Of a stretch of DNA of 56,890 nt, positions 40,073-51,100 are shown one piece after another. The position numbers and the translations under genes are program-made. The notes beneath the pieces were generated by a model that saw only the letters and a list, made by a program, of their open reading frames with translations, ran no database searches and was not told the origin of the DNA. The first letter of the stretch is position 1, and every line of letters begins with the position of its first letter. This stretch comes from Phycisphaerales bacterium (GTDB lineage: Bacteria; Planctomycetota; Phycisphaerae; Phycisphaerales; UBA1924). The stretch covers positions 1 through 56,890 of the forward strand of contig JALWOY010000142.1 of NCBI GenBank assembly GCA_027083355.1, read 5' to 3'.

Positions 40073-42055
40073 ATGCTGATGGTTGACGGAAAGTGGTTTG
40101 TGGGGATGGTTCGTCGTCTTCGGCCGGTCTGTGCGGTGTGCCTGCTGCTCGGCGTGTTCCCTTCGGTGTCTGTGGCCTCCGCCGTGCGCACAGGCGAGGG
40201 CTGGGTCAAACCCGCCGAGGTCCCGATCACCGAAGGGCAGCCCGACGAAAAGGCCGACGGGACCGCGTTCTCGATCACCGGTTTTACGTACACATACGCC
40301 CGGCCGCACCCCGACCTGCCTCCGGTCGAGACATTCGACGACATCACGGTGCGGCTCGTCCGCCTCAGCAGCGGGTTCGTCGCGAGGAAGGACGAGGGAA
40401 CGCCCGTTCGCCTGGGTGATCTGGGGGCCGACGGTCCGGTGACGCTTTATCAGTCCGCTATCACCGCGTGCGAGTTCGCGCTCGTCGATTGGTTCGAGAG
40501 CCGATCGATCGTCGGGGTGTTCATCACCCCGAACCCGGACGCCATCGATGCGCCCGCGCAGGGACGGTGGGAGGATTTCCGCGAGGGCGTGACAACCTTC
40601 CCGCTGGATATCTACACGGCCAAGGTGGCCCGCGTGCGGACCATCGCCTCGGGCGAACGTGTCAAGACCGAGCAGCGTCTCGATAGTCCGGTGCACGCCC
40701 GCATCCGGTTGCATTCGCCGCTGAGGCCTTACAACGGGGAGGGTGCCCGACACGACCTGCTCCGGCTCGAGCCGCTCAATATTTACGCGTACAGGCTGAG
40801 TCGTCACCCGGGCCGCCGGGTCGATGTCGCCGTCGCCGACGCGAGCGACCCGGAAAATCCTGACACGCTCGGCGACGCCGAGGTGCAGTATCTCGTTCAG
40901 GAGCTCAAGCCTTGGACGGCGTACTTCCAGCTGACCAACACCGGCACGCATGAGACGGGCGAGTGGCGTGAGCGTTTCGGGTTCGTCCACAACCAGCTGC
41001 TGGGTTTCGACGACATCTTCACGATCGACTACATCACCAGCGAGTTCCGCGACAGCAACGCGGTCATCGGGTCGTACGACGTGCCCCTCGTGGCGGATGA
41101 TTCGCTGCGTCTGAAGGTCAACGCGGGGTGGAATGAGTACAACGCGACGGACGTCGGTCTGCAGGACGAGCAGTTCGACGGCGAGAGCTCGTTCTTCGGG
41201 CCCGAGATCCGCGGCACGGTCTTCCAGCGCGACGATTTCTTCGTCGACGCCTACGCCGGATTCCAGTACCAGAACATCGAGGTGACCAACGTCGGTGTCG
41301 CCAACGGCCGGGGCAACGAACAGATCTTCGTTTCGACGATCGGGCTGCGGGCCGAGCGGCAGCGGGCGGCGTATTCGTTCAACGCCGACGTCGGTGTCGG
41401 GTTTTCGATCAACGGGCTCACGGGTGCGTCCCGGAGCGAGCTCGAGCGGCTGGGCAGGCTCAACCCGGACAAGGAATGGGTCATGCTCAAGTGGAACACC
41501 GAGTTCAGTTTCTATCTCGATCCGCTCGGCGCGGCCGACCCGAACACCGCTGCTCTCGTTCAGGAGGTTGCCTTACGGTTCAGCGGACAGTATTCCTTCA
41601 ACAACAGAATGATCCCGAATTTCGAATCCGTCGCGGGGGGGCTCTATTCGGCGAGGGGATACCCCGAGTCGGTCGTCGCGGGCGACAACGGCATCTTCGG
41701 GGGCATCGAATACCGCGTTCACGTTCCGAGAGCGTTCCCCGTCAACGCCAACCCGCCGGAGGTGCTCGGCCGGCCCTTCCGTTTCCAGCCCGACGAGCCG
41801 GGGGGGCGGCCCGATTGGGACCTGGTGCTCAAGGCCTTTGTCGACGCGGGCCGGGTCACCAACGCCCGTGCCCTGGGCTTCGAGAACAACGAATCGCTTC
41901 TGAGCACGGGCCTCGGTGCGGAGATCGTGCTCGCCAACAACGTGAGTTTTCGGACCGATTGGGGCATCGTACTGGACGAAACTGGGGCCGATACCCCGGA
42001 TGCCGTGACGGTTGGATCGCAGAGATGGCACTTTGTTTTGACGGTTCTCTATTAG
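40073..42055 (+). CDS. TpsB-type outer-membrane transporter (ShlB/FhaC/HecB family)
   Basis: 660 residues: signal peptide (VCAVCLLLGVFPSVSVASA), POTRA-like region (~60-170; FSITGFTYTYARPH, then EFALVDWFESRSIVGVFIT), and a C-terminal beta-barrel of Omp85 type, residues ~300-660. The signature xRGY motif that closes the barrel interior is in YSARGYPESVVAGDNGIFGG, and the protein ends with an aromatic strand (RWHFVLTVLY). It should export the adjacent giant exoprotein across the outer membrane. The two genes are 107 bases apart, as in other two-partner systems. Their location inside a T6SS locus is the unusual part. Confidence 0.8.
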   Translation: MLMVDGKWFVGMVRRLRPVCAVCLLLGVFPSVSVASAVRTGEGWVKPAEVPITEGQPDEKADGTAFSITGFTYTYARPHPDLPPVETFDDITVRLVRLSSGFVARKDEGTPVRLGDLGADGPVTLYQSAITACEFALVDWFESRSIVGVFITPNPDAIDAPAQGRWEDFREGVTTFPLDIYTAKVARVRTIASGERVKTEQRLDSPVHARIRLHSPLRPYNGEGARHDLLRLEPLNIYAYRLSRHPGRRVDVAVADASDPENPDTLGDAEVQYLVQELKPWTAYFQLTNTGTHETGEWRERFGFVHNQLLGFDDIFTIDYITSEFRDSNAVIGSYDVPLVADDSLRLKVNAGWNEYNATDVGLQDEQFDGESSFFGPEIRGTVFQRDDFFVDAYAGFQYQNIEVTNVGVANGRGNEQIFVSTIGLRAERQRAAYSFNADVGVGFSINGLTGASRSELERLGRLNPDKEWVMLKWNTEFSFYLDPLGAADPNTAALVQEVALRFSGQYSFNNRMIPNFESVAGGLYSARGYPESVVAGDNGIFGGIEYRVHVPRAFPVNANPPEVLGRPFRFQPDEPGGRPDWDLVLKAFVDAGRVTNARALGFENNESLLSTGLGAEIVLANNVSFRTDWGIVLDETGADTPDAVTVGSQRWHFVLTVLY

Positions 42056-42072
42056 CCGTGAACGGTTCGTGG

Positions 42073-42078
42073 TAGAGT
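42073..42078 (+). promoter_or_regulatory. Putative extended -10 before the giant exoprotein gene
   Basis: TGGTAGAGTG, hexamer TAGAGT, 18 bases after the tpsB stop and 84 bases before the tpsA start. It matches the motif at 22616 in 9 of 10 bases and would let tpsA be transcribed separately. Confidence 0.45.
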
Positions 42079-42162
42079 GACATACGACGAGAAACCCCGT
42101 TCACGGGGGTGTTGCGGATCATCTGAATACAGAGGTTCCGAGAAGAATCGAGGGTTGTGAAG

Positions 42163-45100
42163 ATGTCGAATCGCCAGACGAAGAACCGTGCTTCAGCCGC
42201 CCCGCGCCATGGCCACGATCGTTCCGGACGCGGCGGGGCCCGACGCCTCATCACGGCCGGCGTGCTGGCCGGGCTGACGAGTGTTCCCGCGCTCGCCGGG
42301 CCCAGGGGCGAGCAGGTCGTCCACGGCAGCGCCGTCTTCAACCGGCACGGCAACAGCACGACGATCAGGACTTCCCAACGGGCGATCATCAATTACGAAA
42401 GCTTCAACCTCAACCGGGCCGAGTCCGTCCGGTTCATCCAGCCCAACGCCTCGTCGAGCGTGCTCAACCGCATCATGAACGGGATGCCGACGGGCATCGA
42501 CGGGTCCGTCTTCGCTAACGGCAACGTCTACTTCGTCAACCCCGCGGGCATCTATTTCGGGCGCAACGCCGTCATCAACGTCGGCGGCATTTTTGCCGCG
42601 GCGGGCAACATCTCGAATCAGGACTTCCTCAACAACGTCAACCGCTTCACGGATCTTTCGGGTGAGGTCATCAACCGCGGGCAGATCAACGCCGTCAGCG
42701 GGGCGCACCTCGTCGGACGCCGGGTCGCCAACTTCGGGCAGATCGTCGCCCCCGACGGCATGATCACCATGACCGCCGGCAAGGACGTCCTGCTCGGCGA
42801 GCGGGGCGGCAAGGTCTTTGCGCGCATCAAGGGCGACGCGGCCAACCCCGGCTCGGTCGAGAACCACGGCGTCATCGACGCGGGCAGCGGGCAGGTCATC
42901 GCGGGCGTGGGCGACCACTTCGCCCTGGCCCTTTATGACACGTCCAGGATCCGCGCTTCCTCGATCCGCGTCGCGGGCGGCGCCCACAGCAGTGTCCGCG
43001 CCAGCGGCGAGCTCGACGCGTCCAACACGGCCGGCAGCGGCGGTGAAATCGACGTGCTCGGCGGCAAGATCGCCCTGCGCAACGCCGACCTCGACGCGAG
43101 CGGCACGACCGCCGGCGGGCAGATCCACGTCGGCGGCGACTTCCAGGGCAAGGGCGACCGCCTCCGCGCCCGGGCCACGCTCGTCGATGCGAACAGCACC
43201 ATCAACGTCGACGCCTCCAACGGCGACGCCGGCAGCGCCGTCGTCTGGTCCGACGGGGCCACCTTCTTCTACGGCGACATCAGCGCCCGCGGCACCGGCA
43301 AGGGCGGCTTCGCCGAGGTCTCCAGCAAGGGCAGGCTCGACTTCCGCGGCTCGTTCGATCTGCGCGGGGCGCTCCGCAACGGCACCCTCCTGCTCGACCC
43401 GAAGAACATCCAGGTCGTCGCCAACGGCACCGGCCCCGCCGCCACCGAGGCCGACTTCGATGAATTCTCCGACAACGCCTCCGGCTCGTCCCTGCTCGAC
43501 GCCGACCTGCTCAGCAGTTGGCTCAACGGTGCCGGGGCCGAGGTCATCCTCCAGGCCAGCAACGACATCTTCTTCCTCAACGGTGCCAACGTCGTCCAGA
43601 ACGCCGGGAGCGATGTCGATCTCCGCCTGACCGCGGGCCGGCGGATCATGTTCCTCGGCGGGTCGGTCCTCTCGCTCGACGGGGGCAGCCTCTTCGCCAC
43701 CGCCAACGCCCAGGGTTTCGTCGCCGGGCAGCGTGACGCGGGCTTCGGCTCCATCCTCGTTCTTGGCGGGGCCGTCGTCCGCAGCAACACGGGCACCCTG
43801 AACTTCACCGTCGACAGCACCGCCAACGCGACCAGCACGCCGGGCGATCTCGTCCTGTTCGGCGATGTCCGCGCCCCCGTGCTCAACCTCGCCGCGACCT
43901 ACACCAACAGCCGCATCGGGCTGGTCGAAGACGGCGACGCGAGCAACAACACCATCGGCTTCGGCGGCCGCGTCAACATCGACGCCGGCCAGTTCGTCGC
44001 GTTCCTGAATCAGACCGGCGAGTGGTCGTTCGAGAGCCTCAACGTCGCCTCGCCTCTGATTGTTTTCGACGCCAACGCCACCGGTGTCACCGCCACGGGT
44101 GTTGGCCCGTCCGACGGGCTGACGTTCACCCAGCTCGACCGCCTCGGCCCCGTGGGCCTGTTCACCCAGAACACCACCGGGTTTACTTTCGACGGCCCAA
44201 CTTCGCTCGACGCGGAACTGACCGCCGACAGCGGCGTGACGTTCACCGGCGCGACGGGTCTGTTCCGCGACCTCGCCGCCGACGGCAACATCATCTTCCA
44301 GCAGGACGTGACGCTTAACGGCGACATCGCCATGACGCTGACCGATTCGGACGTGTCCGGCGATGTCATCCGTTTCGAGAACGGCTTGTTTGCCGGCGTC
44401 GCTGCCCCGGATCTCACGCTGAATCTCAACGGCGGCGGCGCGTCGTTCGCCCAAACCGGGTCGGATGCCGACCCGCTCGGCGATGTTGTTGTCAACGATC
44501 TGGGCACCACGCTCTCGTTCAACGACGACGCGTCCATGAACTCGCTGACCTCGCTCAGCGGGGCGGGCGATATCATCTTCAACGGGAGTATCAATCTGAG
44601 CGGCGTCAGCGCAGACGGGGTCAACTCGCTCAATCTCGCCGCCGGGGCCTCGACCATCCAGATCTTCGGCGACATCGATTCGTTCGCCGACATCAACTTC
44701 GCGAGCAACGTCGAACTGCACGGCGGGGGCACGAACACCATCACCCTGCTCAACGGCGGGCTGCTCACCTTCGGGGCCGCGCTCGACGCGAACGCGGGCG
44801 AGAACCTGTCGCTCAACCTCAACACCGGTTCGGCAACCTTCACCGGCGCGGTCGGCGCGACCAACCGCCTCGGCGATATCACCGTCAACGATCTCGGCGG
44901 GGCGCTCAACTTCGCCTCGACCCTCATGGCCGGCTCGCTCGTCTCGCAGAGCGGCACCGGCGCGGTCACCCTCGCGGGCACCACTGATCTCGACCCCACC
45001 GCGGCAAACGACCCCGCCAACGAGCGGCTGGTCGTCAGCGCCGCCGACATCACGATCGGCGACACGGTCACCAGTGACCTGATCGACCTGACCTACACCA

Positions 45101-48100
45101 ACTCGCTGTCGCTGGGCGTGCTCAACGCCGAGACGGTCAACGTCACCGCCGACGGGACCAACCTCATCTACGGTCTGCCCGACAACATCGGGCTGGACGT
45201 GTCCAGCCTCCGCCTCGAAACGCTCAACGGCGGCGAACTGACACTCGTCGGCACGCTCCCGACGATCGACCTGACCGGACCGGCCGCGGGCAACGTGCGC
45301 AATGTGGCCGAGGCCCGGTTCATCTCGGACAACACCCTGTTCTTCACCGGCGCCGGCGCGGGCGACGCGGCGAACTGGCTCTTCCAGGACCTGCTCGCCT
45401 CGGCCAACGCCGGGATCGTGTTCTCCTCCACCTCGCCGCAGTTGATCTCGTGGAACGACGCGCTCGACGGCGTCTTCGCCTTCAACGCCGACGCCGACGC
45501 CACCGGCGGAGCGGACGACCTCATCGCCATCGCCAGCAGCGACTTCACGTTCGGCGGAACGGGCGGGGCGTTCGCCCTGCGTGACAACATCGTCGCGGCC
45601 GGTGATCTGGCTTTCGACCGCGACGTGGTGCTGCACAACGGCGCCCGCCGGATCGATCTGCTCAACGCGGGCAACACGATCACCTTTAGCAACACCCTGA
45701 CCGCGAACGCGGGCACCGACCTGGCCCTCGGCCTGAACACGGGCGGCGTCACCTTCACCGGCCAGGTCGGCGACAACGCCGCGGGCCGGCTCGGTGACCT
45801 CGTCGCCGAGGACCTCGGCACGACGCTCGACTTCCAGGCCGACCTGTTCGCCGACTCGCTCACTTCGACCAGCGGCGCCGGCGACATCATCCTCGGCGGC
45901 AACGTTGACATGGCCGGTGTGAACGCGGGCGGGCTGAACTCGCTCGAACTGATCGCCGCGCCCACGACCATCGAAATCCACGGTGACATCACCTCCGCCG
46001 CCGACGCCTTCTTCGGCACCGCGGCCGAGCTCCGCGGCGACGTGCTGCACACCATCACGATGCTCAACGGCTCGACGCTCACCTTCGACAGCACGCTGAT
46101 CGACGGCGACGCGGGCGTGCCCGACGCGCTCACGCTCGAACTCGCGGGCGGCGCCTCGGCCCTGTTCAACGGCGACGTCGGCAACAACGCCGCGGGCCGG
46201 CTCGGTAACGTCCGCATCAACAATCTCGGCTCGCTCGTCCGCTTCAGCGGCAGCCTCTACGCCTCCACCCTCTTCGTCAACAACGACGGCGGCCCCGTCG
46301 CCGTCGTCACCCTCGGCGACACCATCGGCGGCGACGTCGTCGACCTCGACGGCGTCATCGGCGACAACGCCCTCGACCTCGACACCACCCTCACCGTCGT
46401 CGGCTCCGATATCACCGCCACCGCCGGCGGCATGCTCTTCAACGGCCACGTCGGCCTCGCCGGCGGCCTGACCACCACGGATCTCGACGGCAACATCATC
46501 CTCAACGACGGCGCCGACGTCCGCGGCGACCGCACCATCTCCGTCGTCGACGGCATGATCGACATCTTCCAAGGCGACGCGCCCCTGTCGATCCCCGTCC
46601 TGCTCAACAACACCGTGGCCGACTCGGCCCTCCGCCTCGTCAGCAACGACGGGCTGATCCGCATCGAGAGCACCGCCAACGGCTCGGTCATCCGCTCCGC
46701 CGCCGGCGCGTTCAACGCCACGCTCGAGGCCGACTCGGTCACCGGGTTCATCGACCTCGGCTCCGTCGCCGCCGACGGCAACGCCCTGACACTGCTCGAC
46801 CTCGACACCACCAACGGCGTCAATGTCTTCCGCGGCGGCCGCTACTTCGCCAACACCGTCATGCTCAACGCCGGCGCGGGGCACGTGGTCGCTACCGGGC
46901 CCGCGTCCGTGATCTTCGGCGACGACAACGGCGCGACCACCGCCACCGGGCTCGTCTCCATCACCGGCGGCAACCTCGTCGCCGACCCGGGCCAGACCAT
47001 CAAACTCAACGCGCTGGCCGCCGGCGGCGACGTCGTCCTCGACGGCGCCCGCACCAACGGTGCCGGCACGACCCTCGACCTCAACGCCGACGACCTGATC
47101 ACCTTCGGCACAGGCGACACCATCGGCGACGGCATCCGCTTCGCCCGCGTCAACGTCCACGGCTCCGACGCGTCGGTCCAGTCCGCCGTCTTCGCCGATG
47201 AACTGTTCTTCAACCCCCGCACCGGCACGCTGAACTACGGCGGCGGCGCGGGCGACATGCTCATCGACGCCGGCGAGGTCGCCACCCTCAACCTCGGTGC
47301 CGTCGGTACCCTCTTCCTCGGCCACGACGACCCGTCCACCGCGGGCACCTTCGCCGGCACCACCAACCTATTCGGCGTCTCCAGCCTCGGCGATGTCATC
47401 CGCGTCTTCGGCGTCACGAACGTCGACGGCATCTTCGACGCACGCGACGGCCAGCTGCATCTCTACGGCCCCGTCACCCTGATGGACAACGCCGGCCTCA
47501 GCACCAGCAACGCCGGCCAGGGCATGTTCTTCTACGACAGCCTCGACGTGATGGCCAACAACTCGCTGACGTCCAACGGCGGCCCGATCTCGTTCATCAA
47601 CCTCGACCCCGACGGCCCCGGCGGGCCCACCGGCCTCGCCGCGATCAACGCCGCGGGCGGAACGGCCGACCTCACCATCAACACCAACGGCGGCCGTGCC
47701 ACGCTCTTCAACGTCGGTGACGCCACCGCCCTGACGACGTTCAACGTCACCGCCGACCAGGTCTTCTTCAACGGCTCGACCTACAACGCCGGCGCACAGG
47801 CCTACACCTCGGATGAGTACCGCATGCTCGGTGACTTCTCCGGCGTACTCCCCGGCCAAGCCAACTTCAGCGGCGACACCCTTGCCTTCAACGACGCCTC
47901 CGGCCTGGGGGGCGCCGAGATCCGCATCGCCAACGGTATCGACTTCACGGCTCTGCTCACCGACGCCTTCACGTCTGACGCCGCCCTGCTCGGCAACCCC
48001 ATCGGCGGCCTCGCCAATCAGGAAGTCGTCGTCAACGCCGCCAACTCGATCACTTTCACCGATTCCATCGGCTTCGACGGCACGGGCGCCCCCGCCCTCG

Positions 48101-51100
48101 CCGATCCCACCCGCTTCATCGGCTCGCTCTTCCTCACCTCCAACACCATCTCGCTCGTCAACGCCATGACCAGCGGCACGCAGGTCTACACCGCCCCCGC
48201 GGGCATCGCCCTCAACGGCGACCGCTACCAGAGCCTCACCGCGGCCCCGATCGCTTTCAACGGCACGGTCAACCTCGCCCCGCCCTCCGGCACGACGACC
48301 GTCCTCACCGCCGACGGCGGGTCCGTCGTCTTCGCCGGCGCGGCCGTCAACGGCAACGACAACACCCTCGTGGTCAACACCGGCCCGACCGGCGTGGTCA
48401 ACTTCGCCGCGGGCATCGACATCAACAACGCCGCCCAGGACTACACCGCCGGGGCCTACAACTTCGCCGGCACCGCCACGCTGTCGAGCGATCAGCCCGC
48501 CGCGGCCATTCTGTTCAACGGCGGCACGCTCAACATGGGCGGTACGCTCGCCCTCCAGACCGCGGGCCCGGGCGCGAACATCGCCCTCGGCAACCTCGTC
48601 AACCTCGGCGGGTTCGACCTCGACGCCTTCGCCGACGGCGCCAACAGCAACGTCACATTCCCCGCCCTCGTCAGCCTCGGCGGCGAGACCGTCCGCGTCC
48701 GGGCCAACGGCGCGGCGACGCTCGGCGGCATCCAGAATGTCGGCGTCGCGGTCCTCGACCTGCGCAGCAACCAGCTCGCCATCAACGGCGCCACGTTGGC
48801 CGACCGCGTTCTCGTCCGCACGTTCGACCCCGCCACCGGCATCTCGCTCGGCGACAACACCGCCGGCACGCTCAACCTCGACAACGCCGAGCTCGCTTTC
48901 CTCGCCCCGGTCGCCGGCGGCGCGAACACCCTTGATATCGGCGAGACCGGCTACGCCGGCACCATCTTCGTCAACAACGCCACGATCAACCGCGACACCA
49001 TGTTCATCGCCGACGGCGCCGGCGGGCTGATCCGCCTCGTCGGCCTCAACGGCACGGGTGGGCTGACCGCCTTCGATCTCAGCGCCGACGAGGTCCGTCT
49101 CGGCGGGCCGATCGGCTCCGACGCGGGCGCGTTCTCGCTCAACATCACCGGGCCGGTCAACGTCTTCAACACCGCGGCCATCCGCTCCAACGGCGGTGCC
49201 GTCGTGTTCAACAACGCCATCAACGGCCTGACCGACGGCGGCGGTTTCCTCGACATCGACACCACCGGCGGCACGCTCACGCTCCCCGAGACCTTCGGCG
49301 TCATCGGCGCTGCCCGCGCCCTCGACCGGGCACGCTTCGTCGGCGCCCCGACCCTCAGGCTCGTCGGCGTCAACACCGAGGGCAACCAGTTCTTCGACGC
49401 CGGGCAGATCGTCCTGCTCGACGGCGCGGCCTTCACCGCCCTCGACGGCGCGATGATCACCTTCGCCGCCCCGACCAACGCCCTGGGCAGCTTCTCGGCC
49501 CAGATCAGCGGCACCAACGCCGCGAGCGACATCGCCTTCCTCGGCGATCTCACCGGCTCGGGCAACGCCGCGACGACCGCCGACCTCGACGCGGGCACCA
49601 ACGGCTCGGTCGAACTGCTCGCCGCCAACGGCTTCGGCGCGATCAACATCGCCGGCGGCACGGTCACCCTCGGCGGCGACCTCGCCGCGATCAACGACCT
49701 CGCCATCCAGGCGTCGCAGACCTTCATCACGTCCGACCGCAGGCTCTCGGCCGGCAACTCGATCGCCCTGAACACCGATCTCGATTCGCAGGGTGGCCCC
49801 GCGTCGCTCTCGCTCGAAGACGCGATCACCACGCTCATCAACGGTCGCCTCGGCGCCGACTCGCCCCTCGCCTCGTTCACCTCGTCCGACCAAGGCACGA
49901 CCACCCTCACCGGCGGTGTGCTCTCCAACGGCCGGGTCACCTTCCGCAACGATGTCCTCGTCTCGGGCGACGCCGTGGTCCAGTCCCTCGGCGACACCGC
50001 CGCCGACGGCATCCGCTTCCTCGGCACCATCGACGGCGCCACGCCGGGCACGGGCTCGCTCACGCTCATCACCGACCGCACCAAGGGCCGGCTGCTCGTG
50101 ACCGATCCGATCCTCGGCACACGCCGCCCCGATGCCGACGTCCCGCTGATCGAGCTCTTCGGCAGCGTGGGCCTCACCAACGCCCTCGACACGATCGCCT
50201 TCAACGTCGGCACCGACCTGAACGGCAACGCCGTCGACGGGCGGAACTTCGTCCCCGCCAACGCCACCATCGTGCTGGGCGATTCCGACGCCTTCCGCGC
50301 CGACGGCACGCTGACCAACTTCACGCTCAACGCCGACAACATGCTCATGGGCGCCCGCGAGAAACTGCTGACTCTCGGCTCGCTCAAGGCCGACGGTTCG
50401 TTCGCGCGGCTCAGCGACATGGCCACGATCGGCGACATGCTCGTCGGCTACACCAACGTCACCATCCTCCTGCGTGAACAGGGCTTCGTCTTCGACCCGA
50501 CCACGCAGACCGCGATCCTCGACCAGGCCACCGACTTCGTCGCCGGCGGGGATATGCAGTTCGCCACGATCACGGCCCTCCAGCCCCTCGGGCTGCTCGT
50601 CGCCGACCCCGAGTTCAGCCTGCCGGGCGGCGACCCGACCGTGACCTCGAACGCCGGGTTCTTCCTGTTCAAGGCCCTCAGCGAGCCGGTCGAGAATCTC
50701 GTGATCGACGCCGGCGTGCTGCTCGACCCGCGTGCGGACGGCCCGTCGAACACCAATGTCGCCGAGGCGATCGCCGGCGCCGCCCCGCGGCAGGAGCAGG
50801 CCGAGCCCGCGGTTGCCGAGCCGACCCTGAACCAGGCCGCTCTCGACGCGCTCACCCGCCTCCAGATCAGCCTCAAGAACCCGAGCGATCCGAACTACCT
50901 CGTCGATCTGCCCGAGAGCACCGCACCGGCGGGTGTGGCTCGCGTTTCGCGTCGTCGCCTCGAACCGAGCCTCGTGGACACCCTCGTCAACACCTACAGA
51001 ACCTCGTTCTTCTCGACCACGACGGACCCGACCGGGGCCGTGGTCCAGATCGATCGCCGCGGCGAGATCCAGAATACCCTCGCCGACGCGGTGGACGCAT

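Noticed and set aside
42193-47325. A 1710-codon open frame on the minus strand opposite tpsA
   Set aside because: It is a shadow. The coding strand has GC-rich third positions and few codons whose complement gives a stop. The translated protein is a low-complexity Gly/Val/Glu/Arg string with no domain, and the plus-strand frame has clear TPS motifs.
47368-49893. An 841-codon minus-strand frame opposite tpsA
   Set aside because: Same codon-bias artefact; Gly/Val/Glu/Asp/Arg low complexity.
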